From CAIRDP01 sp037141915 (lineage in GTDB: Bacteria > Bacteroidota > Bacteroidia > Bacteroidales > FEN-979), in contig JBAXBP010000081.1 of the NCBI GenBank assembly GCA_037141915.1, positions 1-13,876 of the forward strand: 13,876 nucleotides of DNA, written 5' to 3'. Shown piece by piece: positions 7,230 through 13,876 of this stretch (position 1 is its first letter; the number at the start of each line of letters is the position of its first letter). Both the position numbers and the translations under genes were made by a program. Under the pieces are notes generated by a model. It made no database searches. It saw only the letters and a list, made by a program, of their open reading frames with translations, and was not told the origin of the DNA.

Positions 7230-7751
7230 TTACAGTAACAGCCTGGTTACACCTCCATCGTCAATGCAATCCGCCAGGAGGCCGGAGATCGTCTTGTGAT
7301 AAACGGGATGCATGAAGCCGGGTGCTATCTCATCCAAAGGCAATAAAGTAAACTTGCGTTCATGCAGCCTGGGATGTGGTATCATCAGATCCTCTGTAAA
7401 ATGGATCTTTGAGCCGTAAAACAGTATGTCTATATCAATGGTGCGTGAAGAGTATTCGGTGGAGCAGGCACAGCCTGAATAACATGAGGGCGCTTCCCTT
7501 ACCCTTCCAAGCCCGGCTTCGATGCCGTGGATCTCTTCCAGCATGCGTTCGGGCGACAATTCCGTTTCTATTTCAAGAGCCTGGTTATAAAACAAGGTGC
7601 TGTCTTCAAACCCCCAGGGCTCAGTTTCATAAACAGAGGATCTGTTGACTATATTCCCTACCCTTTTCGTAATCCCCGCGCAGGCTTTGAGCAAATTTCC
7701 CTCTCGGTCACCCTGGTTGCTGCCGAGAAGTAAGAAGACATTGTTCTGCAT
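7230..7751 (-). CDS. folK: 6-hydroxymethyl-7,8-dihydropterin pyrophosphokinase
   Basis: FolK (HPPK) transfers pyrophosphate from ATP to 6-hydroxymethyl-7,8-dihydropterin, the step before dihydropteroate synthase in folate synthesis; it is cytosolic. The 173 residues carry the family marks: LLLGSNQGD (7-15), YETEPWGF (41-48), GLGRVR (80-85), the Mg-binding SRTIDIDIL (102-110, Asp106 and Asp108) and HPRLHERKFTLLPL (126-139). Between Arg85 and Asp106 there are 21 positions against 11 in E. coli (Arg84 to Asp95). The extra residues hold three cysteines (Cys90, Cys94, Cys96) in the mobile active-site loop. The ATG at 7751 puts the first strand in the usual register. It begins 16 bases after the glucosaminidase stop, so the two are probably one operon. 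Confidence 0.95.
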   Translation of the reverse strand: MQNNVFLLLGSNQGDREGNLLKACAGITKRVGNIVNRSSVYETEPWGFEDSTLFYNQALEIETELSPERMLEEIHGIEAGLGRVREAPSCYSGCACSTEYSSRTIDIDILFYGSKIHFTEDLMIPHPRLHERKFTLLPLDEIAPGFMHPVYHKTISGLLADCIDDGGVTRLLL

Positions 7752-7767
7752 ATAATAAGAGGTGTGA

Positions 7768-8385
7768 TTACAATCCGTAAAGACGGGCGATCATGGAACT
7801 TATCTTCTTTCCATATTCGGGGTCGGCGGCCCATTTACCGGTGAGGTCGGTTACCACCCTCACGGAACCTCTGTGAACATTGCTGAAACGTGGATCGACT
7901 ACAGGACTGCGGACAGGATCCACACTGGCATAGGCTTTAAGATGCTGTATATGCGCCCTTATCCCTTCTTCCATACTGCCGAACCAATCTCCTCCGCTGA
8001 ACATGTCGACGCAACCTAATCCACAATAATTATGCTGGTATTTACTCACGCTTCCTTCAAACTTCAGAAAACCTGTTTCAAGGCACATCTGGCAGAAAGC
8101 AACCTCGTAATTCACGCCTTCCCGGTTAGCTTCAATAATATAGGTTTTGACAAGACGGTTCACCATGGCCTGGTCCGCTTCACCGTTGTATTTAATAAGA
8201 AAATTCTTCATGATCTCGGGCGATGCTTTTCCCTTTGCCATGATCTTCAGGCTAGGACCTGTCTTTGACACGGAGGACTTCGCAGCGCCTGGCTTTTTAT
8301 GATTCGCTTCATGCGGCGGATGGCAGAAACCCCAGGCCGGGAACATTACCAATAATAATAAAAATGTAACCGGATGCAATCTCAT
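7768..8385 (-). CDS. Secreted glucosaminidase-type peptidoglycan hydrolase
   Basis: The 205-residue protein has a signal peptide (hydrophobic 5-20; Cys21 follows, but the preceding WGF is a poor lipobox) and a lysine/serine-rich linker to about 60. A glucosaminidase-like domain (about 60-205) resembles GH73 cell-wall hydrolases. Recognisable parts are EANREGVNYEVAFCQMCLETGF (85-106; Glu103 the likely catalytic acid), NYCGLG (119-124), EEGIRAHIQHLKAY (139-152), and the C-terminal LTGKWAADPEYGKKI (181-195). Such enzymes cut between N-acetylglucosamine and N-acetylmuramic acid during wall turnover. Four cysteines (97, 101, 121, 125) flank the active site and could form disulfides in the periplasm. 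Substrate is inferred from family only. It probably heads an operon with folK and diverges from sppA. Confidence 0.85.
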   Translation of the reverse strand: MRLHPVTFLLLLVMFPAWGFCHPPHEANHKKPGAAKSSVSKTGPSLKIMAKGKASPEIMKNFLIKYNGEADQAMVNRLVKTYIIEANREGVNYEVAFCQMCLETGFLKFEGSVSKYQHNYCGLGCVDMFSGGDWFGSMEEGIRAHIQHLKAYASVDPVRSPVVDPRFSNVHRGSVRVVTDLTGKWAADPEYGKKISSMIARLYGL

Positions 8386-8479
8386 TCGTCAAATTTCTTG
8401 TATGCAATGATAAATATTTTAGCCATGTCATGAGCGAAATACACTGATTTTTTTGCACAGTACTTTGTTTACAATTAAC

Positions 8480-8508
8480 TTGGTACTTTAAATAGTAAAA
8501 GGTATAAT
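8480..8508 (+). promoter_or_regulatory. Possible promoter for sppA (sigma70-like spacing)
   Basis: TTGGTA (8480-8485) and TATAAT (8503-8508) are exactly 17 bases apart. This resembles the E. coli-type consensus more than the usual Bacteroidota form. A competing candidate is AATCTTTG (8512-8519), one base off TAnnTTTG and five bases before the ATG at 8525. Either could be real; the sequence does not decide. Confidence 0.35.
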
Positions 8509-8524
8509 CCAAATCTTTGAAATT

Positions 8525-10282
8525 ATGAAACAGTTTTTCAAATTCATGTTTGCCAGTATGCTGGGGACTTTCCTCGTGATAGTACTGCTTTTTCTGATTA
8601 GTCTTGGGATAGTGGCAGGCATTGTGGCAGCAACCTCGAATGACGAGGTGGTGATTGATAAAAATACGGTGCTGGTGTTTAAAATGGATAAACCGCTTGC
8701 CGACCGTTCCCCTAAAATGCCTGTGTTCGGGATGTACGGAACGGAAAAATATTCCGGCCTTAACGACATTTTACAAAACCTGAAAAAAGCCAAAACCGAC
8801 AAAAACATTACGGGAATATATTTAGACCTGTCGATCGTCCAGGCAAGCATGGCAAGTGTTGAAGAGATCAGGGATGGCCTGCTGGATTTCAAAAAATCGG
8901 GAAAATTCATCTGGGCCTACAGCGAAGGATTTGACCAGAAAGCATATTACCTTGTTTCTGTTGCCGACAAGATCTTTTTAACACCCCAGGGCATTGTTTT
9001 CTTCAAAGGCCTCAGTGCTAATGTCATGTTCCTTAAAGGGGCCCTGGAAAAGCTTGACATAAAGGTGCAGGTGATCAGGCATGGCAAGTTCAAGGCAGCT
9101 ACGGAACCTTTGTTCCTCGATAAGATGAGCCCTGAAAATCGTAAACAGACCACCGAGCTGATCAATTCCCTTTGGAATAAAATGATAAGCGGTATCAGCG
9201 AATCCCGCGGCATAAGCAAGGATGACCTCAACAGGATTGCCGACAGCCTTAAGCTCAGCAAGGCATCAGAAGCCCTGAAATATAAATTCATCGACCAGAT
9301 CGCCTATAAGGATGAGTTCCTGAAAGAACTCCGTTCTAAACTCGGTATAGGCGAAAAAGCAAAGATCAGAACCGTCACCATGGATAAATATACCGATGTG
9401 GCCGACCGCGAAAAAAAGAGTTCATCGAAAGAAAGGATCGCAATCATTTATGCCCAGGGTTCTATTGGCTCCGGTGAAGGTGACGACCAGGATATAGGCT
9501 CCGACCGGATCTCCAGGGCTATCCGCAAAGCTCGTGAAGATGATAACGTGAAAGCCATCGTATTGCGCATCAACTCAGGAGGCGGAGACGGACTGGCTTC
9601 AGATATCATCTGGAGGGAAGTTTCGCTGGCAGCCAGGGTAAAGCCCGTTGTTGCTTCTTTCGGGGACGTTGCTGCAAGCGGCGGGTACTATATTGCCTGC
9701 GCCTCAACAAAGATACTTGCCGAACCCAATACCATCACCGGTTCGATAGGGGTTTTCGGCCTGATCCCCAACTTTGAAGGACTGATGAAAAACAAGCTCG
9801 GTATCACTTTTGATGAAGCCAGTACAAATAAAAACTCGGGATTCATCCCGGTGCAAAGGGCCCTTACCCCTTTTGAATCGGCTGTGATCCAGAAAGAGAT
9901 TGAAGACTTTTATGATACCTTCATTACCAAGGTATCCGACGGAAGGAAACTGTCGAAAGCCCAGGTTGACAGCATAGGCCAGGGAAGGGTATGGAGCGGC
10001 ACGGATGCTAAAAAGATAGGGCTTATTGATGACTTCGGCGGGCTTGAAAAAGCTATTGCAACAGCCGCAGACCTTGCCAAACTGAAATCATACAGGATAC
10101 TGGCCCTGCCGGAACAAAAAGAGCCCCTGCAGCAGATCATAGATGAACTGTTCGGCTCTACCCCTGAAACGAGGATACAATCTGTGATGGGAGAGGATTA
10201 CAAGTATTACAGGATGCTTAAAGATATCCACGGGATGAAAGGCATTCAGGCCAGAATGCTAAACGAGTATAACATCTACTAA
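8525..10282 (+). CDS. sppA: Signal peptide peptidase SppA, long (67K) type
   Basis: SppA is a membrane-anchored serine protease that degrades cleaved signal peptides. The 585 residues are close to the E. coli length of 618 and show the same duplicated layout. One N-terminal membrane helix spans about 12-36. A first half (about 48-270) carries the lysine general base in FKAATEPLF, Lys190, aligned with E. coli Lys209. A second half (about 300-530) carries the nucleophile in DVAASGGYY, Ser385, aligned with E. coli Ser409. The oxyanion/substrate region LRINSGGGDGLASD (347-360) and TITGSIGV (403-410) are also conserved. The first half has lost the serine of its own copy, as expected. It is read alone between a divergent neighbour and a strong terminator. 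The start ATG is followed directly by the basic-then-hydrophobic anchor, which supports it. Confidence 0.95.
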   Translation: MKQFFKFMFASMLGTFLVIVLLFLISLGIVAGIVAATSNDEVVIDKNTVLVFKMDKPLADRSPKMPVFGMYGTEKYSGLNDILQNLKKAKTDKNITGIYLDLSIVQASMASVEEIRDGLLDFKKSGKFIWAYSEGFDQKAYYLVSVADKIFLTPQGIVFFKGLSANVMFLKGALEKLDIKVQVIRHGKFKAATEPLFLDKMSPENRKQTTELINSLWNKMISGISESRGISKDDLNRIADSLKLSKASEALKYKFIDQIAYKDEFLKELRSKLGIGEKAKIRTVTMDKYTDVADREKKSSSKERIAIIYAQGSIGSGEGDDQDIGSDRISRAIRKAREDDNVKAIVLRINSGGGDGLASDIIWREVSLAARVKPVVASFGDVAASGGYYIACASTKILAEPNTITGSIGVFGLIPNFEGLMKNKLGITFDEASTNKNSGFIPVQRALTPFESAVIQKEIEDFYDTFITKVSDGRKLSKAQVDSIGQGRVWSGTDAKKIGLIDDFGGLEKAIATAADLAKLKSYRILALPEQKEPLQQIIDELFGSTPETRIQSVMGEDYKYYRMLKDIHGMKGIQARMLNEYNIY

Positions 10283-10293
10283 AACAACCTGCA

Positions 10294-10330
10294 TAAAAAA
10301 AGGCTGTCTTGTGAAGGGCAGCCTTTTTTT
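10294..10330. terminator. Two-way rho-independent terminator
   Basis: GGCTGTCTT (10302-10310) pairs with AGGGCAGCC (10315-10323) over nine positions, including two G-T pairs, around a four-base loop. It has an A run before and seven T after (10324-10330). It lies 19 bases past the sppA stop and just beyond the end of the converging DHOD-like gene. Confidence 0.88.
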
Positions 10331-10344
10331 ATCCTGTATCCTCA

Positions 10345-11358
10345 TTATCTCATCGGGTACCTTTTGAAAATATCTTCGCTCTTCATCAGGATATCGATAT
10401 ACTGTGCCCTTTTGTAAACAAACGGGTCCTTCAGCGACTTGCGTGACAATTTTCCCTTGAAACTGTCGATGGTGCCAAATTTTTTGCGGTCCATCCAGTC
10501 GTCAAGTTCCCCTAACATTTTAGTAATCTGGGCAGGTCCGTTCTTATAAATGGTACTTACCACCTGTACGCAATCAGCCCCGGCCAGAATCATTTTCACC
10601 ACATCTTTCCCGGTCAAGATCCCGGTATTGGCGCATAAAGAACCTCGGATTTCCTGATACAACATCCCGATATACCTCAACGCCAGACGATTGTCCTCTT
10701 CGTTACTCAGGTTGTACGGAAAATGATGCTCCACTTTTTCAATATCAATATCAGGCTGAAAAAGGCGGTTGAATAAAACAAAACCGTCCACTCCCGCATG
10801 ATACATCTGCTGGATTACTCCCAGCACATTGGTATAATACGGACTAAGCTTTACACTTACAGGTATTTTGAGGTTCTTTTTAACCTCCGAAATAACGGCA
10901 AGCTGCTCATTTACTATGGCCTTTCCCTCTTTCTTGAAATCAGCAGGAAGAGTGTAAAGGTTCATCTCAAGCGCGTTGACACCGGTTTGCTCAACCTGTT
11001 TTGCGTATTCAACCCAGGTATCTTCAAATAAACAATTAAGGCTTGCGATAACAGGGATATTTACAGAATCAACAACTTTTCTTAAATGAGACAGATGTTC
11101 CCGGGGACCGGCATGATTGATGTCGGGAAACAGGCTGATCATCTCAGCATGCCTCTCGTTATATTGGTTCAGTTCCTCGGAAAGTTGAAGGCGCTCCAAC
11201 TCTATTTGTTCCTCAAACAAGGTTTTATAGACAATGGCAGCAGCACCAGCTTCTTCAAGCTTGTGAATTGTATCAAGGTCTTTAACCAGGTTGCTTGCTC
11301 CAACGATTATGGGGTTTTTAAGGTTCAACCCCATGAAGTTTGTAGTCAGGGTGGGCAT
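10345..11358 (-). CDS. Dihydroorotate dehydrogenase-like flavoprotein
   Basis: The 337-residue protein has the FMN-binding TIM-barrel pattern of dihydroorotate dehydrogenases: NPIIVGASNLV (15-25), Lys45 in VYKTLFEEQ, SLNC with Asn108, EMNLY with Asn133, SVKLSPYY with Lys170, and the phosphate-binding NTGILTG (244-250) and GADCVQVVSTIYKNG (260-274). It lacks the NxSCPN signature of true PyrD, having NLYTLP instead, and has a C-terminal extension (about 285-337). This matches the DHOD-like group commonly found next to pyruvate:ferredoxin oxidoreductase genes, rather than the pyrimidine-pathway enzyme. Its substrate is unknown to me. It lies 35 bases downstream of nifJ on the same strand, so co-transcription is likely; a redox link to the oxidoreductase is inferred from position. 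Confidence 0.85.
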   Translation of the reverse strand: MPTLTTNFMGLNLKNPIIVGASNLVKDLDTIHKLEEAGAAAIVYKTLFEEQIELERLQLSEELNQYNERHAEMISLFPDINHAGPREHLSHLRKVVDSVNIPVIASLNCLFEDTWVEYAKQVEQTGVNALEMNLYTLPADFKKEGKAIVNEQLAVISEVKKNLKIPVSVKLSPYYTNVLGVIQQMYHAGVDGFVLFNRLFQPDIDIEKVEHHFPYNLSNEEDNRLALRYIGMLYQEIRGSLCANTGILTGKDVVKMILAGADCVQVVSTIYKNGPAQITKMLGELDDWMDRKKFGTIDSFKGKLSRKSLKDPFVYKRAQYIDILMKSEDIFKRYPMR

Positions 11359-11383
11359 ACATTTTATGTTTTAAAGATGTTTA

Positions 11384-11391
11384 CAAAAATA
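11384..11391 (-). promoter_or_regulatory. Possible internal -7 element for the DHOD-like gene
   Basis: TATTTTTG (11391-11384, minus strand) fits TAnnTTTG and lies in the 35-base gap after nifJ, about 25 bases before the DHOD-like ATG. No -33 TTTG is at the right spacing, so it may be chance. If real, it would allow separate expression from nifJ. Confidence 0.25.
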
Positions 11392-11393
11392 TT

Positions 11394-13876
11394 CTATTCC
11401 GGCTGTTTTCCGGCATTTTTCTCAAACTTCATTTCCGAAAGGCGCTTGTAGTTGTCATACCTCCATTTTGCGTTCTCTTCGGCAGCTTTGAAAAGCTCAA
11501 CGGATTCTTCGGGGAACATCGCTTTAAGCGAGGTATAACGGACTTCAGTTGAGAGAAACTCCTGGAATTTAATCCAGTCGGGTTCCTTTGAGTCAAGGGT
11601 AAAGGGGTTCTTACCTTCTTCGGCATGCATGGGGTTGTACCTGTAAAGGTTCCAGTAGCCAGCGTTGACTGCGTTGTCCATTTCCTCCTGGGCTTTGCCC
11701 ATACCGAGCTTGAGACCATGATTGATGCAAGTGGAGTAAGCAATTACCAGCGATGGTCCTTTGTAAGACTCGGCTTCCTTAACGGCCCTGAAAAGCTGGC
11801 TGTTGTTTGCGCCCATGGCAACCTGTGCAGTATACACATAACCGTAAGTCATGGCCATTGCACCAAGGTCTTTTTTGCGGACCTTTTTGCCTGAAGCTGC
11901 AAACTTGGCAACAGCACCTGCAGGGGTGGATTTTGATGCCTGCCCGCCGGTATTCGAATATACTTCGGTATCGAGAACAAGAATGTTGATATCCTCTCCT
12001 GAAGCGATCACATGATCCAGACCGCCGTAACCAATATCATAAGCCCAGCCGTCGCCACCTATGATCCAAATCGATTTCTTAATCAGGTATTGCTTAAGGT
12101 CGGTTATGTCTTTGGCAAGCGGGTTTGTTTCAGTTTCAAGCAAAGGCAGAAGTTTAAGTGTAGCAGCCTTTGACTTTTCTGCATCGTTCTTGCCGTCTAT
12201 CCATTCCTGGAAAGCTGCAAGAGTTTCAGTACCCATCATATTGGCTTTGATGGCCTCTTTCATTTTCCTTGAAATACGTTCCCTGAGTTTGCCGATGCCA
12301 AGAGCCATCCCATAGCCATATTCGGCATTGTCTTCGAACAATGAATTGGCCCATGCAGGCCCCTTGCCTTCGGTGTTTGCACGGTAAGGAGTGAAAGGAG
12401 CTGTGCCTCCGTAAATAGAGGAACATCCTGTTGCATTGGCTATCATCATCCTCTCTCCGTAGAGCTGGGTAAGAAGCTTGATATAAGGTGTTTCCCCGCA
12501 ACCTGCGCAGGCACCCGAGAACTCGAATAAAGGCTGTGCGAACTGGCTGTTCTTGAATGTTTTGAACCTGTCGATGACATTGGTTTTATAACCAACCTTG
12601 TCAATGAGGTAATCCCAGTTCTTCGATTCATGTATCTGGCTGCCAAGGTTGTTCATCTCAAGGGCCTTTGTCTTTGAAGGACAGATGTCGGCGCAGTTTC
12701 CGCAACCGGTGCAATCGAGCACACTTACCTGGATCTTGAATTCATATCCTGCAAGTTCTTTCCCAATGGCTTTCAAAGTCGGCATCTCAGCAGGCGCATT
12801 CTTCTTTTCCTCTTCATTGAGAAGAAATGGACGAATGGCAGCGTGGGGACAAACATAAGCGCACTGGTTGCACTGTATACAGTTTTCGGGGATCCATTTG
12901 GGGACGTTCACTGCAATACCGCGTTTTTCAAGCACTGTCATCCCCGACGGGAATGTACCGTCTTCCCTGCCTAAGAAAGCGCTGACGGGAATATCATCTC
13001 CCCTCATTGCACTTACCGGTTCGAATATTTCCTTTACGAACTTGTCAACACCAGCATCAACGGTCGGGGCTTTGATAACGATCTTTGACCATTCGGCCGG
13101 GATCTCGATCTTTTCGGCTTCACTACCCCTGTCGATGGCAGCATTATTCATGTTTACGATCTCTTCTCCCTTACGGCCATAGGTTTTCTCAATGGCTTTC
13201 TTCATTGCCTTGACGGCGATGTCGTAAGGAATTACATTGGAAATTTTAAAGAATGTCGACTGCATGATGGAATTGGTACGGTTCCCCAGGCCGATCTCCT
13301 CGGCAATCCTGGTAGCATCGATAATATAGAAATTGATCTTGTTATCGGCCATGTATTTTTTCATGGAATCAGGAAGGCGTTTTTTGGTTTCCTCAGCATT
13401 CCAGATCGAATTCAAAAGGAAAGCCCCGCCAGGTTTAAGTCCTTTAATCAGGTCGTATTTATCGAGATAGGAAGGCACATGGCAGGCAATAAAATCGGCC
13501 ATATTAACAAGGTAAGGCGAACGAATTGGACTGTCGCCGAAGCGGAGATGCGAAACCGTAACACCGCCTGATTTCTTGGAATCATAGGCAAAATAAGCCT
13601 GTGCATATTTATCGGTATGGTCGCCGATGATCTTGATGCTGTTTTTATTAGCTCCTACTGTACCATCGGAACCAAGCCCCCAGAACTTTCCAGAGAAAGT
13701 TCCTGCAGGCTGGATGTCGATTTCGGGAAGCATGGGAAGTGAAGTGAAAGTCACATCATCTACAATACCTAACGTGAAATGGTTCTTGGGTTCCTTCATT
13801 TTCAGGTTCTCATAAACCGAGATAATCTGTGAAGGAGTTGTATCCTTTGAGCTGAGTCCGTAACGGCCGGCGATGA
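11394..13876 (-). CDS. nifJ: Pyruvate:ferredoxin (flavodoxin) oxidoreductase, C-terminal two thirds
   Basis: This thiamine-diphosphate, iron-sulfur enzyme converts pyruvate and CoA to acetyl-CoA and CO2 and passes electrons to ferredoxin or flavodoxin. The frame runs open to the window edge: about 25 codons (beginning IAGRYGLSSKD) precede the methionine at 13799 and match the family. That methionine is therefore internal, and about 350 N-terminal residues are missing. Counting from it, the gamma-type domain spans about 20-205. Two [4Fe-4S] sites follow, with Cys307/310/313/317 and Cys363/366/369/373. The TPP domain carries the proximal cluster cysteines 431, 434, 459 and 691 and the GGDGWAYDIGYGG loop (581-593). 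All cluster ligands are present, so the visible part looks intact. It points to anaerobic pyruvate metabolism and is followed by the DHOD-like gene. Confidence 0.97.
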   Translation of the reverse strand, partial: IAGRYGLSSKDTTPSQIISVYENLKMKEPKNHFTLGIVDDVTFTSLPMLPEIDIQPAGTFSGKFWGLGSDGTVGANKNSIKIIGDHTDKYAQAYFAYDSKKSGGVTVSHLRFGDSPIRSPYLVNMADFIACHVPSYLDKYDLIKGLKPGGAFLLNSIWNAEETKKRLPDSMKKYMADNKINFYIIDATRIAEEIGLGNRTNSIMQSTFFKISNVIPYDIAVKAMKKAIEKTYGRKGEEIVNMNNAAIDRGSEAEKIEIPAEWSKIVIKAPTVDAGVDKFVKEIFEPVSAMRGDDIPVSAFLGREDGTFPSGMTVLEKRGIAVNVPKWIPENCIQCNQCAYVCPHAAIRPFLLNEEEKKNAPAEMPTLKAIGKELAGYEFKIQVSVLDCTGCGNCADICPSKTKALEMNNLGSQIHESKNWDYLIDKVGYKTNVIDRFKTFKNSQFAQPLFEFSGACAGCGETPYIKLLTQLYGERMMIANATGCSSIYGGTAPFTPYRANTEGKGPAWANSLFEDNAEYGYGMALGIGKLRERISRKMKEAIKANMMGTETLAAFQEWIDGKNDAEKSKAATLKLLPLLETETNPLAKDITDLKQYLIKKSIWIIGGDGWAYDIGYGGLDHVIASGEDINILVLDTEVYSNTGGQASKSTPAGAVAKFAASGKKVRKKDLGAMAMTYGYVYTAQVAMGANNSQLFRAVKEAESYKGPSLVIAYSTCINHGLKLGMGKAQEEMDNAVNAGYWNLYRYNPMHAEEGKNPFTLDSKEPDWIKFQEFLSTEVRYTSLKAMFPEESVELFKAAEENAKWRYDNYKRLSEMKFEKNAGKQPE

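Noticed and set aside
8488..8910. 140-codon open frame on the minus strand
   Set aside because: It is antisense to the start of sppA and covers its intact membrane anchor; no family features.
10345..11358. Annotating this gene as pyrD
   Set aside because: The NxSCPN signature is missing and the neighbourhood is that of the DHOD-like group beside nifJ.
13797..13799. ATG at 13799 as the start of the oxidoreductase
   Set aside because: The frame stays open to the window edge and the upstream codons (IAGRYGLSSKD) match the family, so this methionine is internal.

Overview
This window looks like an ordinary core-genome stretch from a member of the Bacteroidota, most likely an anaerobe of the Bacteroidales type. 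Three things point there. Several promoters match the Bacteroidota form (TTTG, about 19-21 bases, TAnnTTTG), and starts lack clear Shine-Dalgarno sequences. The envelope proteins include a PorT-like barrel and a large barrel/OmpA-like/TPR protein. A homodimeric-type pyruvate:ferredoxin oxidoreductase sits beside a dihydroorotate-dehydrogenase-like protein. The anaerobic lifestyle is inferred from the oxidoreductase alone.

Layout, left to right. The left edge cuts a tRNA gene on the minus strand (1-21), which has its own well-formed promoter. Next come mutS (minus, 180-2855) and a small outer-membrane barrel protein (minus, start corrected to 3754). The barrel gene is divergent from a SpoU/TrmH-family RNA methyltransferase (plus, 3802-4341). 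An 851-residue outer-membrane protein (plus, 4605-7160) follows as a single-gene unit with its own promoter and a strong terminator at 7174-7209. That terminator also faces the converging pair glucosaminidase-folK (minus, 8385 down to 7230), which is probably an operon. sppA (plus, 8525-10282) diverges from that pair and ends at a second two-way terminator (10294-10330). The right side holds a DHOD-like flavoprotein (minus, 10345-11358) only 35 bases downstream of nifJ (minus, 11394 to beyond the right edge), probably co-transcribed.

The genes cover DNA repair (mutS), RNA modification (SpoU family), folate synthesis (folK), envelope structure and turnover (two outer-membrane proteins, glucosaminidase, SppA) and anaerobic pyruvate metabolism (nifJ with its DHOD-like neighbour). 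I see no defence island, transposon, CRISPR array or biosynthetic cluster.

The one striking signal is an array of twelve 7-base units inside mutS (332-415). It lies in frame between the ATPase/dimerisation region and the C-terminal tail that carries a beta-clamp-binding motif. Because the unit is not a multiple of three, most copy-number changes would shift the frame and remove that tail. The two units whose consensus base would place TGA in the mutS frame carry a substitution that makes it CGA instead. The array can also fold into a long hairpin with one mismatch every seven bases. This makes a copy-number switch of mismatch repair a testable idea, but nothing in the window proves it.
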